Shown here: one piece after another, positions 8,061 through 14,496 of the stretch | Layout: the number at the start of each line of letters is the position of its first letter | Numbering within the stretch: the stretch's first letter is position 1 | The notes under the pieces: generated by a model | Seen by the model: the letters and a program-made list of their open reading frames with translations, nothing else | Databases searched by the model: none | Told to the model about the DNA's origin: nothing | Assembly (NCBI GenBank): GCA_910586025.1 | Contig: CAJUIO010000080.1 | Location: 1-17,128, forward strand | From: an uncultured Lachnospiraceae bacterium | Lineage (GTDB): Bacteria; Bacillota; Clostridia; Lachnospirales; Lachnospiraceae | Direction of reading: 5' to 3' | DNA: 17,128 nucleotides | Position numbers and translations under genes: made by a program

Positions 8061-8082
8061 AGAAGCCGGAAGGCTGTTTCTT

Positions 8083-8099
8083 CACACAAATCACAAATT
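8083..8099 (+). promoter_or_regulatory. 17-bp shared element, copy 2 (probable response-regulator operator)
   Basis: The same CACACAAATCACAAATT as at 5895-5911, with the same CACAAAT tandem. Here it lies 29 nt before the -10 box instead of 7, so at about -58 to -42 relative to the predicted start. This is a normal position for an activator site. A small hairpin (AGCC 8064-8067 with GGCT 8072-8075) lies just upstream, after the kinase stop. Confidence 0.6.
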
Positions 8100-8125
8100 A
8101 ATTCCAATAGTGCGACAAAATCAGT

Positions 8126-8134
8126 TGGTATACT
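8126..8134 (+). promoter_or_regulatory. Extended -10 promoter of the three-repeat lipoprotein gene
   Basis: TTGGTATACT gives an extended -10 (TATACT at 8129-8134) with no good -35. Together with the element at 8083-8099 it looks activator-dependent. Confidence 0.55.
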
Positions 8135-8169
8135 GAGTGCATAATGAAAGGAAAGGATTGGTGATTGTG

Positions 8170-9324
8170 ATGAAGAAGAAAATATGGATATGCGCAGGTA
8201 TTTTTCTTGCGGGATGCGTTCTGACAGCCGGAGGTCTGTCTCTGGCAGCCGGGAGGGGAGGTCAGGAAATTACGCTGCAGGCTGAGGAGGGCGCATGTGA
8301 GAGCAGCGAGGCTCTCTCCGGGAAGGAACTGGAGGAAAGGGAACGGGAGCGTATCCGGGAAACGGCGCAGGCTTTTTTGATCTACGAAGAATTCGGGATG
8401 ACTTATGACCGGGAGCGGAACCGTTTCTTTTACAATGGGAAGATGGTACGGCATTTTAATGATCAGATCGGGGAGGGCTCCAATGCGTTTCACCATAACG
8501 AGGGTGTGATTGACGTGATACCCTTGAGGGATGACCAGGGGAGGCTCACAGGCCTTCGGGAGGCGACAAGAGAGGAGTTTGAGGAGAGGTCTGTCAGATG
8601 GCAGGAGCTGCGGGATCAGTTTCCGTCGGATTTGGGGGAGAATGCCTGTATGGAGCTTGGAGATCCGGATGAGAATTTCCTGGAGGAATATGCGGTTTAC
8701 GAGCCCTTCGGACTTACCTGTGAGAAGGACGGCCTTTATTTTGAAGGCGAGAAGGTCCGGTATTTCCTGGACGGAACGGAGCTGGATGAGGGATGCCTGA
8801 GTGCCTGGCGCCAGTATTGGAACGATGAGGGAGCCGTGGATGTCCACACGGTGCGGACGGTGATCGACAACGGGGATGGGAGCTATGACCCTTTTGGAGA
8901 GCTGATCGGAATGGAGCGGTATTCTAAGGAGGAGTTTGACAGAAGAGATCTGAAGGATTTTCAGGGTTCTTTGGAGGCGACCGCCGTGGATGCGCCGTCC
9001 GGGGGCGGTTTCTTCGAATGGCTGTTTGGGAAAAAGGACAGAGGCGCCTCTTTTGAGGAGATCTTTGAAGCATACAGGGATTATGGGATTACCTATGTGG
9101 AGGCAGATAAAGGAAGCGGTGTGGGAAATGTGTATGATAACGGAGAGCTGGTGGATTATTTTGTGGACCGCAGGCCTGACGGAGGGGTGTTTTCCTTCTG
9201 TTCCCGAGGCGGTAAGTCAGCGGGCGGAGACAGAGATTATAATGTTAATGCCAGAAACGGAATCATCGTTTCCACAGTCTATGATGAAAAGGGGAAGCTT
9301 TGCGGGGTAAGCCGGATCGAGTGA
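8170..9324 (+). CDS. Putative lipoprotein with three tandem copies of a ~70-85-residue domain
   Basis: ATG 8170 gives 384 residues: MKKKIWICAGIFLAGC, a basic start, short hydrophobic stretch and lipobox LAGC with Cys16. This predicts a lipoprotein anchored on the outer face of the membrane. GTG 8137, 8161 or 8167 are alternative starts. The mature part holds three related units at about 70-139, 176-261 and 299-384. Each contains Y-x-x-[FY]-G-[MLI]-T, then G-[KE]-x-V-x-[HY]-F, a short [GA]-x-[IV]-x-V strand, and L-x-G-[LMV] near the end. Similar units occur, from memory, in extracellular tails of Lachnospiraceae M56/BlaR1-like proteins. No enzyme motif is visible. It sits directly after the two-component pair and carries the same promoter element, so it is probably a target or accessory of that system. 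Confidence 0.8.
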   Translation: MKKKIWICAGIFLAGCVLTAGGLSLAAGRGGQEITLQAEEGACESSEALSGKELEERERERIRETAQAFLIYEEFGMTYDRERNRFFYNGKMVRHFNDQIGEGSNAFHHNEGVIDVIPLRDDQGRLTGLREATREEFEERSVRWQELRDQFPSDLGENACMELGDPDENFLEEYAVYEPFGLTCEKDGLYFEGEKVRYFLDGTELDEGCLSAWRQYWNDEGAVDVHTVRTVIDNGDGSYDPFGELIGMERYSKEEFDRRDLKDFQGSLEATAVDAPSGGGFFEWLFGKKDRGASFEEIFEAYRDYGITYVEADKGSGVGNVYDNGELVDYFVDRRPDGGVFSFCSRGGKSAGGDRDYNVNARNGIIVSTVYDEKGKLCGVSRIE

Positions 9325-9341
9325 TCTTCTGACAGAAAAAA

Positions 9342-9371
9342 TTGGTCAAATAAGCCGGACAGTGTTATAAT
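9342..9371 (+). promoter_or_regulatory. Promoter of the vsr-methyltransferase-endonuclease operon
   Basis: -35 TTGGTC (9342-9347), 18-nt spacer, perfect -10 TATAAT (9366-9371). The predicted start is about 30 nt upstream of the vsr ATG. This gives the restriction-modification island its own constitutive-looking promoter. Confidence 0.7.
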
Positions 9372-9410
9372 TATTATGTCGTTAACTAGTAAAAGTCAGG
9401 CGGTGAGACC

Positions 9411-9857
9411 ATGGATGTGCTGAATGCCGAGCAGCGTCATAAGTGCATGAGTCACATAAAGAGCAAGGATACGAGTATAGAGGTTTCCCTGCGCAGGGCA
9501 TTATGGAAAAAGGGGTACCGTTACCGGAAAAATTATAGTGCGCTGCCGGGGAAACCGGATATTGTTCTGACTAAATATAGAATAGCCATATTTTGTGACG
9601 GAGAGCTTTTTCATGGGAAAAACTGGGAGATTCTGAAACCCAGATTACTTAAGGGGAATAATCCGGATTTCTGGGTAAAAAAAATCGAGCGAAACATGAA
9701 GCGTGATGATGAAAATGACAAAAAGCTTCTGTTTTTAGGGTGGACAGTGATACATTTCTGGGGAAATGACATCCTGAAAAATACCGATCAGTGCGTGAAG
9801 GTGATCGAAGAGGCGATTTTTGATAACCTGATAGGCGATGACTCTGGGGAGGAATGA
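9411..9857 (+). CDS. vsr: Vsr-type T:G mismatch nicking endonuclease, lacking the zinc ligands
   Basis: 148 residues of the very-short-patch-repair endonuclease family, which nicks 5' of the T in T:G mismatches formed by deamination of 5-methylcytosine. Conserved features are RHKCMSHIKSKDTSIE (9-24, with E24), LPGKPDIV with catalytic-type D50, HG at 68-69, FWVKKIERNMKRD (87-99) and LGWTVIHFWG (109-118). E. coli Vsr has a structural zinc site (Cys66, His71, Cys73, Cys117). Here the loop reads FCDGELFHGKNWE and the C-terminal position has no Cys, so the site is absent. Other Firmicute homologues share this, so it is probably functional. ATG 9411 follows GGTGAG. It precedes the methyltransferase by 17 nt (or overlaps an alternative ATG 9854 in ATGA). 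Confidence 0.9.
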   Translation: MDVLNAEQRHKCMSHIKSKDTSIEVSLRRALWKKGYRYRKNYSALPGKPDIVLTKYRIAIFCDGELFHGKNWEILKPRLLKGNNPDFWVKKIERNMKRDDENDKKLLFLGWTVIHFWGNDILKNTDQCVKVIEEAIFDNLIGDDSGEE

Positions 9858-9874
9858 CAGTGAAGGAGAAAAAC

Positions 9875-11191
9875 ATGAATAAGCGGTCAAAACGGATGAA
9901 GGTGATCTCACTGTTTTCCGGATGTGGAGGAATGGATTTGGGATTTGAGGGAGATTTTGACGTTTTGGAAGCCTCTGTAAATCTGTCTGTAAACAAATCC
10001 TGGAAAATAAAAAAGACCGGTGACGGCCGGGCAAGGCTTGGGAAAACCAGATTCCACATTGTGTTTGCCAATGACATCAAGCCTGAGGCAAAGGCGGCAT
10101 GGGTGAACTATTTTGGCAAAAAGGGAGTGAATCCTGATAATTATTATCTTGACAGTATCGTGAATTTGGTGAAAAGAGAAAAGGAGGAGGGAACCTTCAA
10201 ATTCCCGGCGGAGTGTGACGTGGTGATCGGAGGGTTTCCGTGTCAGGACTTTTCCATAGCGGGGAAGCGGCTGGGGTTTGCCTCTGACAAGGGACATAAT
10301 GGAAAGCGCATCGGACAGGAGGAGCCCACGGTGGAAAACAGGGGTCAGCTATACATATGGATGCGGGAGGTAATAGGGATCACGCAGCCAAAGGTGTTCG
10401 TTGCGGAAAATGTCAAGGGTCTTACGAATCTCAGGGATGTAAAGGAAGTGATAGAACGGGATTTTGCCTCGGTCTGTAACGGAGGATATCTGGTAATTCC
10501 GGCCAAGGTAATTAACGCCGCTAATTACGGAGTCCCTCAGGGAAGAGAAAGGGTTATCTTTTTTGGCTTTAAAAAGTCATCTTTGAACGAAAGGGCGCTG
10601 ATGGAATTACAGAAGGAGCATCTTTCAGAGGAATACTCGCCGTATCCGTTAAAAACACACTATTTGCCGGAGGAGAAGCCCGAGAACGGAAGAAAAAGAT
10701 TTGTCACGGTTCGGGAGGCCCTGAGTGGTTTGGACGAGCCTGAGAAATCAACGGATATCAGTCAGCAGAAGTATTCAAAGGCAAAATATATGGGGAGGCA
10801 CTGCCAGGGACAGCAGGAGGTTGTTCTGGATGGGATAGGGCCCACGATCCGTTCGGAGCACCATGGAAATATAGAGTTCAGACGTCTGACCAGGGAACAC
10901 GGAGGAAGATACGGGGAAGAGCTGGATGAGGGATTGAGAGAGCGCAGACTGAGTGTCAGAGAGTGTGCCAGAATCCAGACCTTTCCGGATGATTACGAAT
11001 TTGTAATTCCTGCGCAGAAGGGAAATAAGTCTGTTTCCGGATCGGAAGCATACAAAATTATCGGAAACGCCGTGCCCCCTCTTTTGGGATATCATATTGC
11101 AAAAAGACTGGAGGATAACTGGGAGCTTTATTTCGGAGAAGGGGAGAGGGAAAGTGCAGACAGAAAAGGATCCTGCTTTGGCGGAATTTGA
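9875..11191 (+). CDS. DNA (cytosine-5) methyltransferase of a type II R-M system
   Basis: 438 residues from ATG 9875, which has a well-spaced AAGGAGA site (9863-9869). ATG 9854 overlaps the vsr stop but its G-rich site is almost adjacent. The C5-MTase motifs are all visible: I FSGCGGMDLGF (SAM binding), IV GGFPCQDFS with catalytic Cys123, VI ENVKGL, VIII QGRERVIFFG, IX RRLSVRECARIQTFP, and X YKIIGNAVPP near the C-terminus. An extra ~35-residue segment separates motif I from the motif II-like FANDIKPEA. The target-recognition region between VIII and IX (about 235-345) matches no specificity I can name, so the recognition site is unknown. It protects DNA from the following endonuclease, and its deamination products are the substrate of the Vsr upstream. 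Confidence 0.93.
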   Translation: MNKRSKRMKVISLFSGCGGMDLGFEGDFDVLEASVNLSVNKSWKIKKTGDGRARLGKTRFHIVFANDIKPEAKAAWVNYFGKKGVNPDNYYLDSIVNLVKREKEEGTFKFPAECDVVIGGFPCQDFSIAGKRLGFASDKGHNGKRIGQEEPTVENRGQLYIWMREVIGITQPKVFVAENVKGLTNLRDVKEVIERDFASVCNGGYLVIPAKVINAANYGVPQGRERVIFFGFKKSSLNERALMELQKEHLSEEYSPYPLKTHYLPEEKPENGRKRFVTVREALSGLDEPEKSTDISQQKYSKAKYMGRHCQGQQEVVLDGIGPTIRSEHHGNIEFRRLTREHGGRYGEELDEGLRERRLSVRECARIQTFPDDYEFVIPAQKGNKSVSGSEAYKIIGNAVPPLLGYHIAKRLEDNWELYFGEGERESADRKGSCFGGI

Positions 11192-12203
11192 AAGGTTATG
11201 TTTTGAGACTTGTCGGATTATGAATTCGAAGGCGGAGGAACAGCCGTCATACTATCTGTCAAAAGGCGCACAGAAGCTTGAGCCCGAGGTGAAAAGGGCT
11301 TTGGAGCAGGCGGCCGTGGGAACAATATTTGAAAACAAAATAGAGATGGTCAGCGGACAGAAATTCCCGGATATCGTGGTGGCCGGGCGCTTTGGAGTGG
11401 AGGTCAAATCCACCAAGGATGACAAATGGTCCATGGTGGGAGGAAGTGTTGCGGAAGGAACGAGAGTGGAGGGGGTTGAACATATCTATGTTTTGTTTGG
11501 AAAGCTGCACAGGCCGGTGGAATTCCGGACGAGAAGGTATGAGGATTGTCTGTATGATATAGCGGTCACGCACAGCCCGAGATATAAGATTGATATGGAG
11601 CTAAAGGCGGGCGATACGATTTTTGACAGAATGCAAATCTCCTATGACAGTATGCGCAGGCTGGATAATCCCATTGAACCGGTAGTCAGCTATTATCGTT
11701 CCACTTTAAAGCCGGGTGAATCCCTGTGGTGGATCAATGGAGAAGATGCGGCATCGGGAAGCGCACCTGCGAAGATTCGCTTATGGAGCACTCTTTCAAA
11801 GCAGGAAAAGGAAGATCTCATCGCACAGGGATTTGCTTTATTTCCGGAACTGTTCGGGGACAGCCGCAATAAATATGAAAAATTTACTTTGTGGCTCGTT
11901 GCAAATCATGGAGTGATTTCCGCATCTATGAGAGACCCGTTCTCGGCGGGGGGAAAGTTCAACCTGAATATTAACGGAAATCATTATGAGAGACTGCCGC
12001 AGAAGTATTCACAATTATTTTCGTATCGTCACCAGGTACAGGACATGATATTGCATATAGACAGGGAAGCTCTTGAGGCGACCTGGAATGTGGGTAAAGT
12101 GAGGGATAAGGAGCGAATTCAAAAGTGGATTGAACTGGTTTCACGTTATGCTGAAAAGGAAACCTTTGATGTAACAGAGCTACTGAACGACATGTTCAGA
12201 TGA
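11154..12203 (+). CDS. Type II restriction endonuclease, PD-(D/E)XK fold, family not recognised
   Basis: 349 residues from GTG 11154, which follows a strong GGGGAGAGGG site; this overlaps the methyltransferase by 38 nt in another frame. The catalytic core is visible near the N-terminus: FENKIEMVSGQKFPD followed by GVEVKST, giving P72-D73, E83-V84-K85 and a helix Glu at 60. The rest (about 90-349) has no motif I can place. Acidic and aromatic blocks such as ESLWWING and a C-terminal helical part are seen. The position directly after a C5-MTase and the PD-ExK signature support the cognate restriction enzyme; the cut site cannot be read from sequence. Other endonuclease roles (for example a modification-dependent or nicking enzyme) remain possible. 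ATG 11220 would be a shorter start that keeps the core. Confidence 0.8.
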   Translation: MQTEKDPALAEFERLCFETCRIMNSKAEEQPSYYLSKGAQKLEPEVKRALEQAAVGTIFENKIEMVSGQKFPDIVVAGRFGVEVKSTKDDKWSMVGGSVAEGTRVEGVEHIYVLFGKLHRPVEFRTRRYEDCLYDIAVTHSPRYKIDMELKAGDTIFDRMQISYDSMRRLDNPIEPVVSYYRSTLKPGESLWWINGEDAASGSAPAKIRLWSTLSKQEKEDLIAQGFALFPELFGDSRNKYEKFTLWLVANHGVISASMRDPFSAGGKFNLNINGNHYERLPQKYSQLFSYRHQVQDMILHIDREALEATWNVGKVRDKERIQKWIELVSRYAEKETFDVTELLNDMFR

Positions 12204-12250
12204 TGCCTCGGATCGGATGTTTCGGATGGATCAGTAAATAAATTTAAAAG

Positions 12251-12291
12251 ACCGGCATCACCGTTAACAGGACAGTGATGCCGGCCTTTGC
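12251..12291. terminator. Bidirectional terminator between the R-M operon and buk
   Basis: A 10-bp stem, 12252-12261 with 12275-12284 (CCGGCATCAC / GTGATGCCGG), and a 13-nt loop. On the plus strand it is followed by CCTTTGCTTT. On the minus strand it is followed by CTTTTAAATTT. The two gene sets converge here, so it can stop both transcripts. Confidence 0.85.
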
Positions 12292-12314
12292 TTTATATAT
12301 TACGCATATCGGTG

Positions 12315-13382
12315 TTAGTAAACCATAGCCTCTTCCTCTCCGCTCAGCACACGGAGCGCACCCTGGGTCAGGGCAAGAAGCTCATCCTCGCCGGGATAAA
12401 CCGTGAAGGGAGCGATAAAGCCGGCCCTTTCCTCCATCTTGTCTACCACGGCCTTGTTGTAGGCGATACCGCCGGTTACGATGATCTGGTCAACCTTTCC
12501 CTTGAGGACACAGGACATGGAACCGATATTCTTGCATACCTGCAGGATAAAAGCCTCGCGTACCTCGTCCGCATGGGAATCGCCTTCGTCGATCATTTTG
12601 GCAACGTCGCGCATATCGTTGGTTCCAAGATAAGCGTTGAATCCGCCGCCGCCCACGATCTTCTTGTAAACCTCTTTCTCGGTGTACTCACCGGAAAAGC
12701 ACATCTTAATCAGGGCTCCGGAGGGAACAGCGCCCGCTCTCTCGGGAGAAAAAGCTCCGTCGCCGTCAAGTGCGTTGAACACGTCAATTACCCGGCCCTT
12801 TTCATGAGCGCCAACGGAAACGCCGCCGCCCATATGTACCACGATCAGATTCAGGGAATCGTAAGCCACTCCCTTTTCCTTTGCGTAGCGTTTTGCGACC
12901 GCCTTCTGGTTCAATGCGTGGAACACGCTGGTGCGGGGAAGCTCCGGAACACCGGAATATCTTGCGATGGGCATGAGCTCGTCAACCACCACGGGATCCA
13001 CGATATAGGAGGGAACTCCGATGGAATCGCCGATTTCCCTGGCAAGGATACCGCCAAGATTGGAAGCGTGCTGCCCCTGCTTACCGATCTTGAGATCCTC
13101 CAGAAGCTCGTCGCTGACTGCATAGGTGCCGCCGGGAATGGGCTTTAACATGCCGCCGCGTCCCACGATAACCTGAAGGGACTTGATATCAAAGTTTTTC
13201 TTTTCCAGCAGGTCCAGAATGATCTGCTTGCGGAAATCCTTCTGGTCCACGATGGAAGCATACTGTGCGATCTCTTCCGTGGAGTGGCGCAGGGTTTCTT
13301 CGAATAATAAGGTTTCATCCTCAAAAACACCGATCTTGGTGGAGGTGGAACCGGGGTTGATGATCAGGCTTTTTACAGACAT
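12315..13382 (-). CDS. buk: Butyrate kinase
   Basis: 355 residues of the acetate/butyrate kinase (ASKHA) fold. It transfers the phosphate of butyryl-phosphate to ADP, giving butyrate and ATP in the cytoplasm. Signatures: N-terminal phosphate loop LIINPGSTSTKIGVF, VGRGGMLKPIPGGTY, VDELMPIARYSG, the nucleotide-binding VVHMGGGVSVGAHEKGR, and IIVTGGIAYN. The length equals the Buk family norm (acetate kinases are about 400), and GGMLKPIPGG favours butyrate or branched-chain acyl kinase over acetate kinase. The ATG follows AAGGAGAG and lies 13 nt after the ptb stop. It is the second gene of the ptb-buk operon and ends at the shared terminator. Confidence 0.96.
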   Translation of the reverse strand: MSVKSLIINPGSTSTKIGVFEDETLLFEETLRHSTEEIAQYASIVDQKDFRKQIILDLLEKKNFDIKSLQVIVGRGGMLKPIPGGTYAVSDELLEDLKIGKQGQHASNLGGILAREIGDSIGVPSYIVDPVVVDELMPIARYSGVPELPRTSVFHALNQKAVAKRYAKEKGVAYDSLNLIVVHMGGGVSVGAHEKGRVIDVFNALDGDGAFSPERAGAVPSGALIKMCFSGEYTEKEVYKKIVGGGGFNAYLGTNDMRDVAKMIDEGDSHADEVREAFILQVCKNIGSMSCVLKGKVDQIIVTGGIAYNKAVVDKMEERAGFIAPFTVYPGEDELLALTQGALRVLSGEEEAMVY

Positions 13383-13395
13383 GGCTCTCTCCTTT

Positions 13396-14319
13396 TTATG
13401 CTTTTTTCTTCATCTCCTCTGCCACAACTGCGGCAAGGGCAAGTGAATTTACTTTGGTTTCAAATGTGTCAGAGCGGGAGGTAAGGATGACGGGAACCTT
13501 GGTTCCTGTCAGAATACAGCCGTTCTTTACGCCGGGTACCATATGTACGATGGCCTTATAGACCAGATTTCCCGCATGAATGTCGGGGAAGAGCAGGATA
13601 TCGGCATCTCCCTGGATTTTGCGGTCTGTAGCGCCTTTATGCTTTGCAGCCTCGGGATCAATGGCAAGATCAAGAGAGAGAGGACCGTCGATCACGCAGT
13701 CAGTGATCTGTCCTTCCGCACACATTCTGGTAAGCTCAGAGGCTTCCACTGTTGCGGGCATCTTGGGATTTACTACCTCGACAGCGGCCAGAGGAGCGAT
13801 TTTCGGGCAGTTGATGCCGCATGCTTTTGTTACGGGGAGTGTATTTTTGATGATGTTCACTTTATCTTCCAGAGTGGGATAGGTCATAAATGCGACATCG
13901 GTTAAGAATAAAAGCTGTTCGATGCCGGGAACCTCGAATACGCATACATGAGAGAGAGGACTTCCGGTGCGCAGCCCAACCTCCTTATCCAGAACGCTCT
14001 TGAGGAAATTTTTGGTGTCAATCAGGCCCTTCATATACATATCCGCCTTGCCCTCATGAGCCAGGCTTACGGCTTTCAGGGAAGCTGCGATCATGTCCGG
14101 CTCGTGGATGATCTCAAATCCTGACAGATCCATGTTGATGGAGGAAGCGACCTCCCGGATCTTTGCCTCGTCGCCAACTAAGATCGCATTGGCGATATTC
14201 CTCTCCTTAGCGGCCTTGACGGCCTCTAATACGGCGGAATCCTCCGCTACCGCAACGGAAACAGTCTTCACGCTGCACTCGCTGACTTTTGAAATGATAT
14301 CATCAAATCCTTTGCTCAT
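13396..14319 (-). CDS. ptb: Phosphate butyryltransferase
   Basis: 307 residues. It converts butyryl-CoA plus phosphate to butyryl-phosphate plus CoA, feeding Buk. Family features: AKERNIANAILVGDEAKI, GKADMYMKGLIDTKNFLKSVL, GSPLSHVCVFEVPG, FLTDVAFMTYPTLEDKV, CAEGQITDCVIDGPLSLDLAI, and a C-terminal GILVYKAIVHM-like block (GNLVYKAIVHM). These match the phosphate acetyl/butyryltransferase family, Ptb branch by length and paired buk gene. The ATG follows AAGAGGTG. A good promoter lies about 48 nt upstream on the minus strand. Some organisms use a CoA-transferase for butyrate instead; this locus shows the kinase route is encoded here. Confidence 0.96.
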   Translation of the reverse strand: MSKGFDDIISKVSECSVKTVSVAVAEDSAVLEAVKAAKERNIANAILVGDEAKIREVASSINMDLSGFEIIHEPDMIAASLKAVSLAHEGKADMYMKGLIDTKNFLKSVLDKEVGLRTGSPLSHVCVFEVPGIEQLLFLTDVAFMTYPTLEDKVNIIKNTLPVTKACGINCPKIAPLAAVEVVNPKMPATVEASELTRMCAEGQITDCVIDGPLSLDLAIDPEAAKHKGATDRKIQGDADILLFPDIHAGNLVYKAIVHMVPGVKNGCILTGTKVPVILTSRSDTFETKVNSLALAAVVAEEMKKKA

Positions 14320-14366
14320 TTGTCTGCACCTCTTACTTTTTTATTTGTTAAATTTATAACACAGAA

Positions 14367-14395
14367 ATAATAGCACATTCATAAGGAAATTTCAA
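14367..14395 (-). promoter_or_regulatory. Promoter of the ptb-buk operon
   Basis: On the minus strand, -35 TTGAAA (14395-14390), 17-nt spacer, -10 TATTAT (14372-14367). The predicted start near 14360 leaves a leader of about 40 nt, too short for a riboswitch. Confidence 0.8.
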
Positions 14396-14421
14396 TATGG
14401 GAAAGGCTTAAATGATGCAGG

Positions 14422-14427
14422 TATGAT
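14422..14427 (+). promoter_or_regulatory. Possible -10 box for the secreted-protein gene
   Basis: TATGAT at 14422-14427 is the best -10 in the 177-bp divergent gap, but no -35 fits at 16-18 nt. A second candidate is TAAAAT at 14462-14467 after TTGG. Weak evidence. Confidence 0.3.
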
Positions 14428-14496
14428 ACAAAAATGATGGAATTCTGATGCAGTGTTTTGGTAAAATGGTTACAGGAAAAGAAGGGAGTGGAAGAG

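Noticed and set aside
9380..12268. CGTTAAC at 9380-9386 and again at 12262-12268, flanking the R-M island, as a possible target-site duplication
   Set aside because: Only 7 bp, no terminal inverted repeats or integrase, and the right copy is the loop of a terminator; chance is likely.
12288..13148. A 286-codon plus-strand open frame across buk
   Set aside because: It is the antisense shadow of buk; the minus-strand protein has full butyrate kinase motifs, and the plus frame has no ribosome site or homology.
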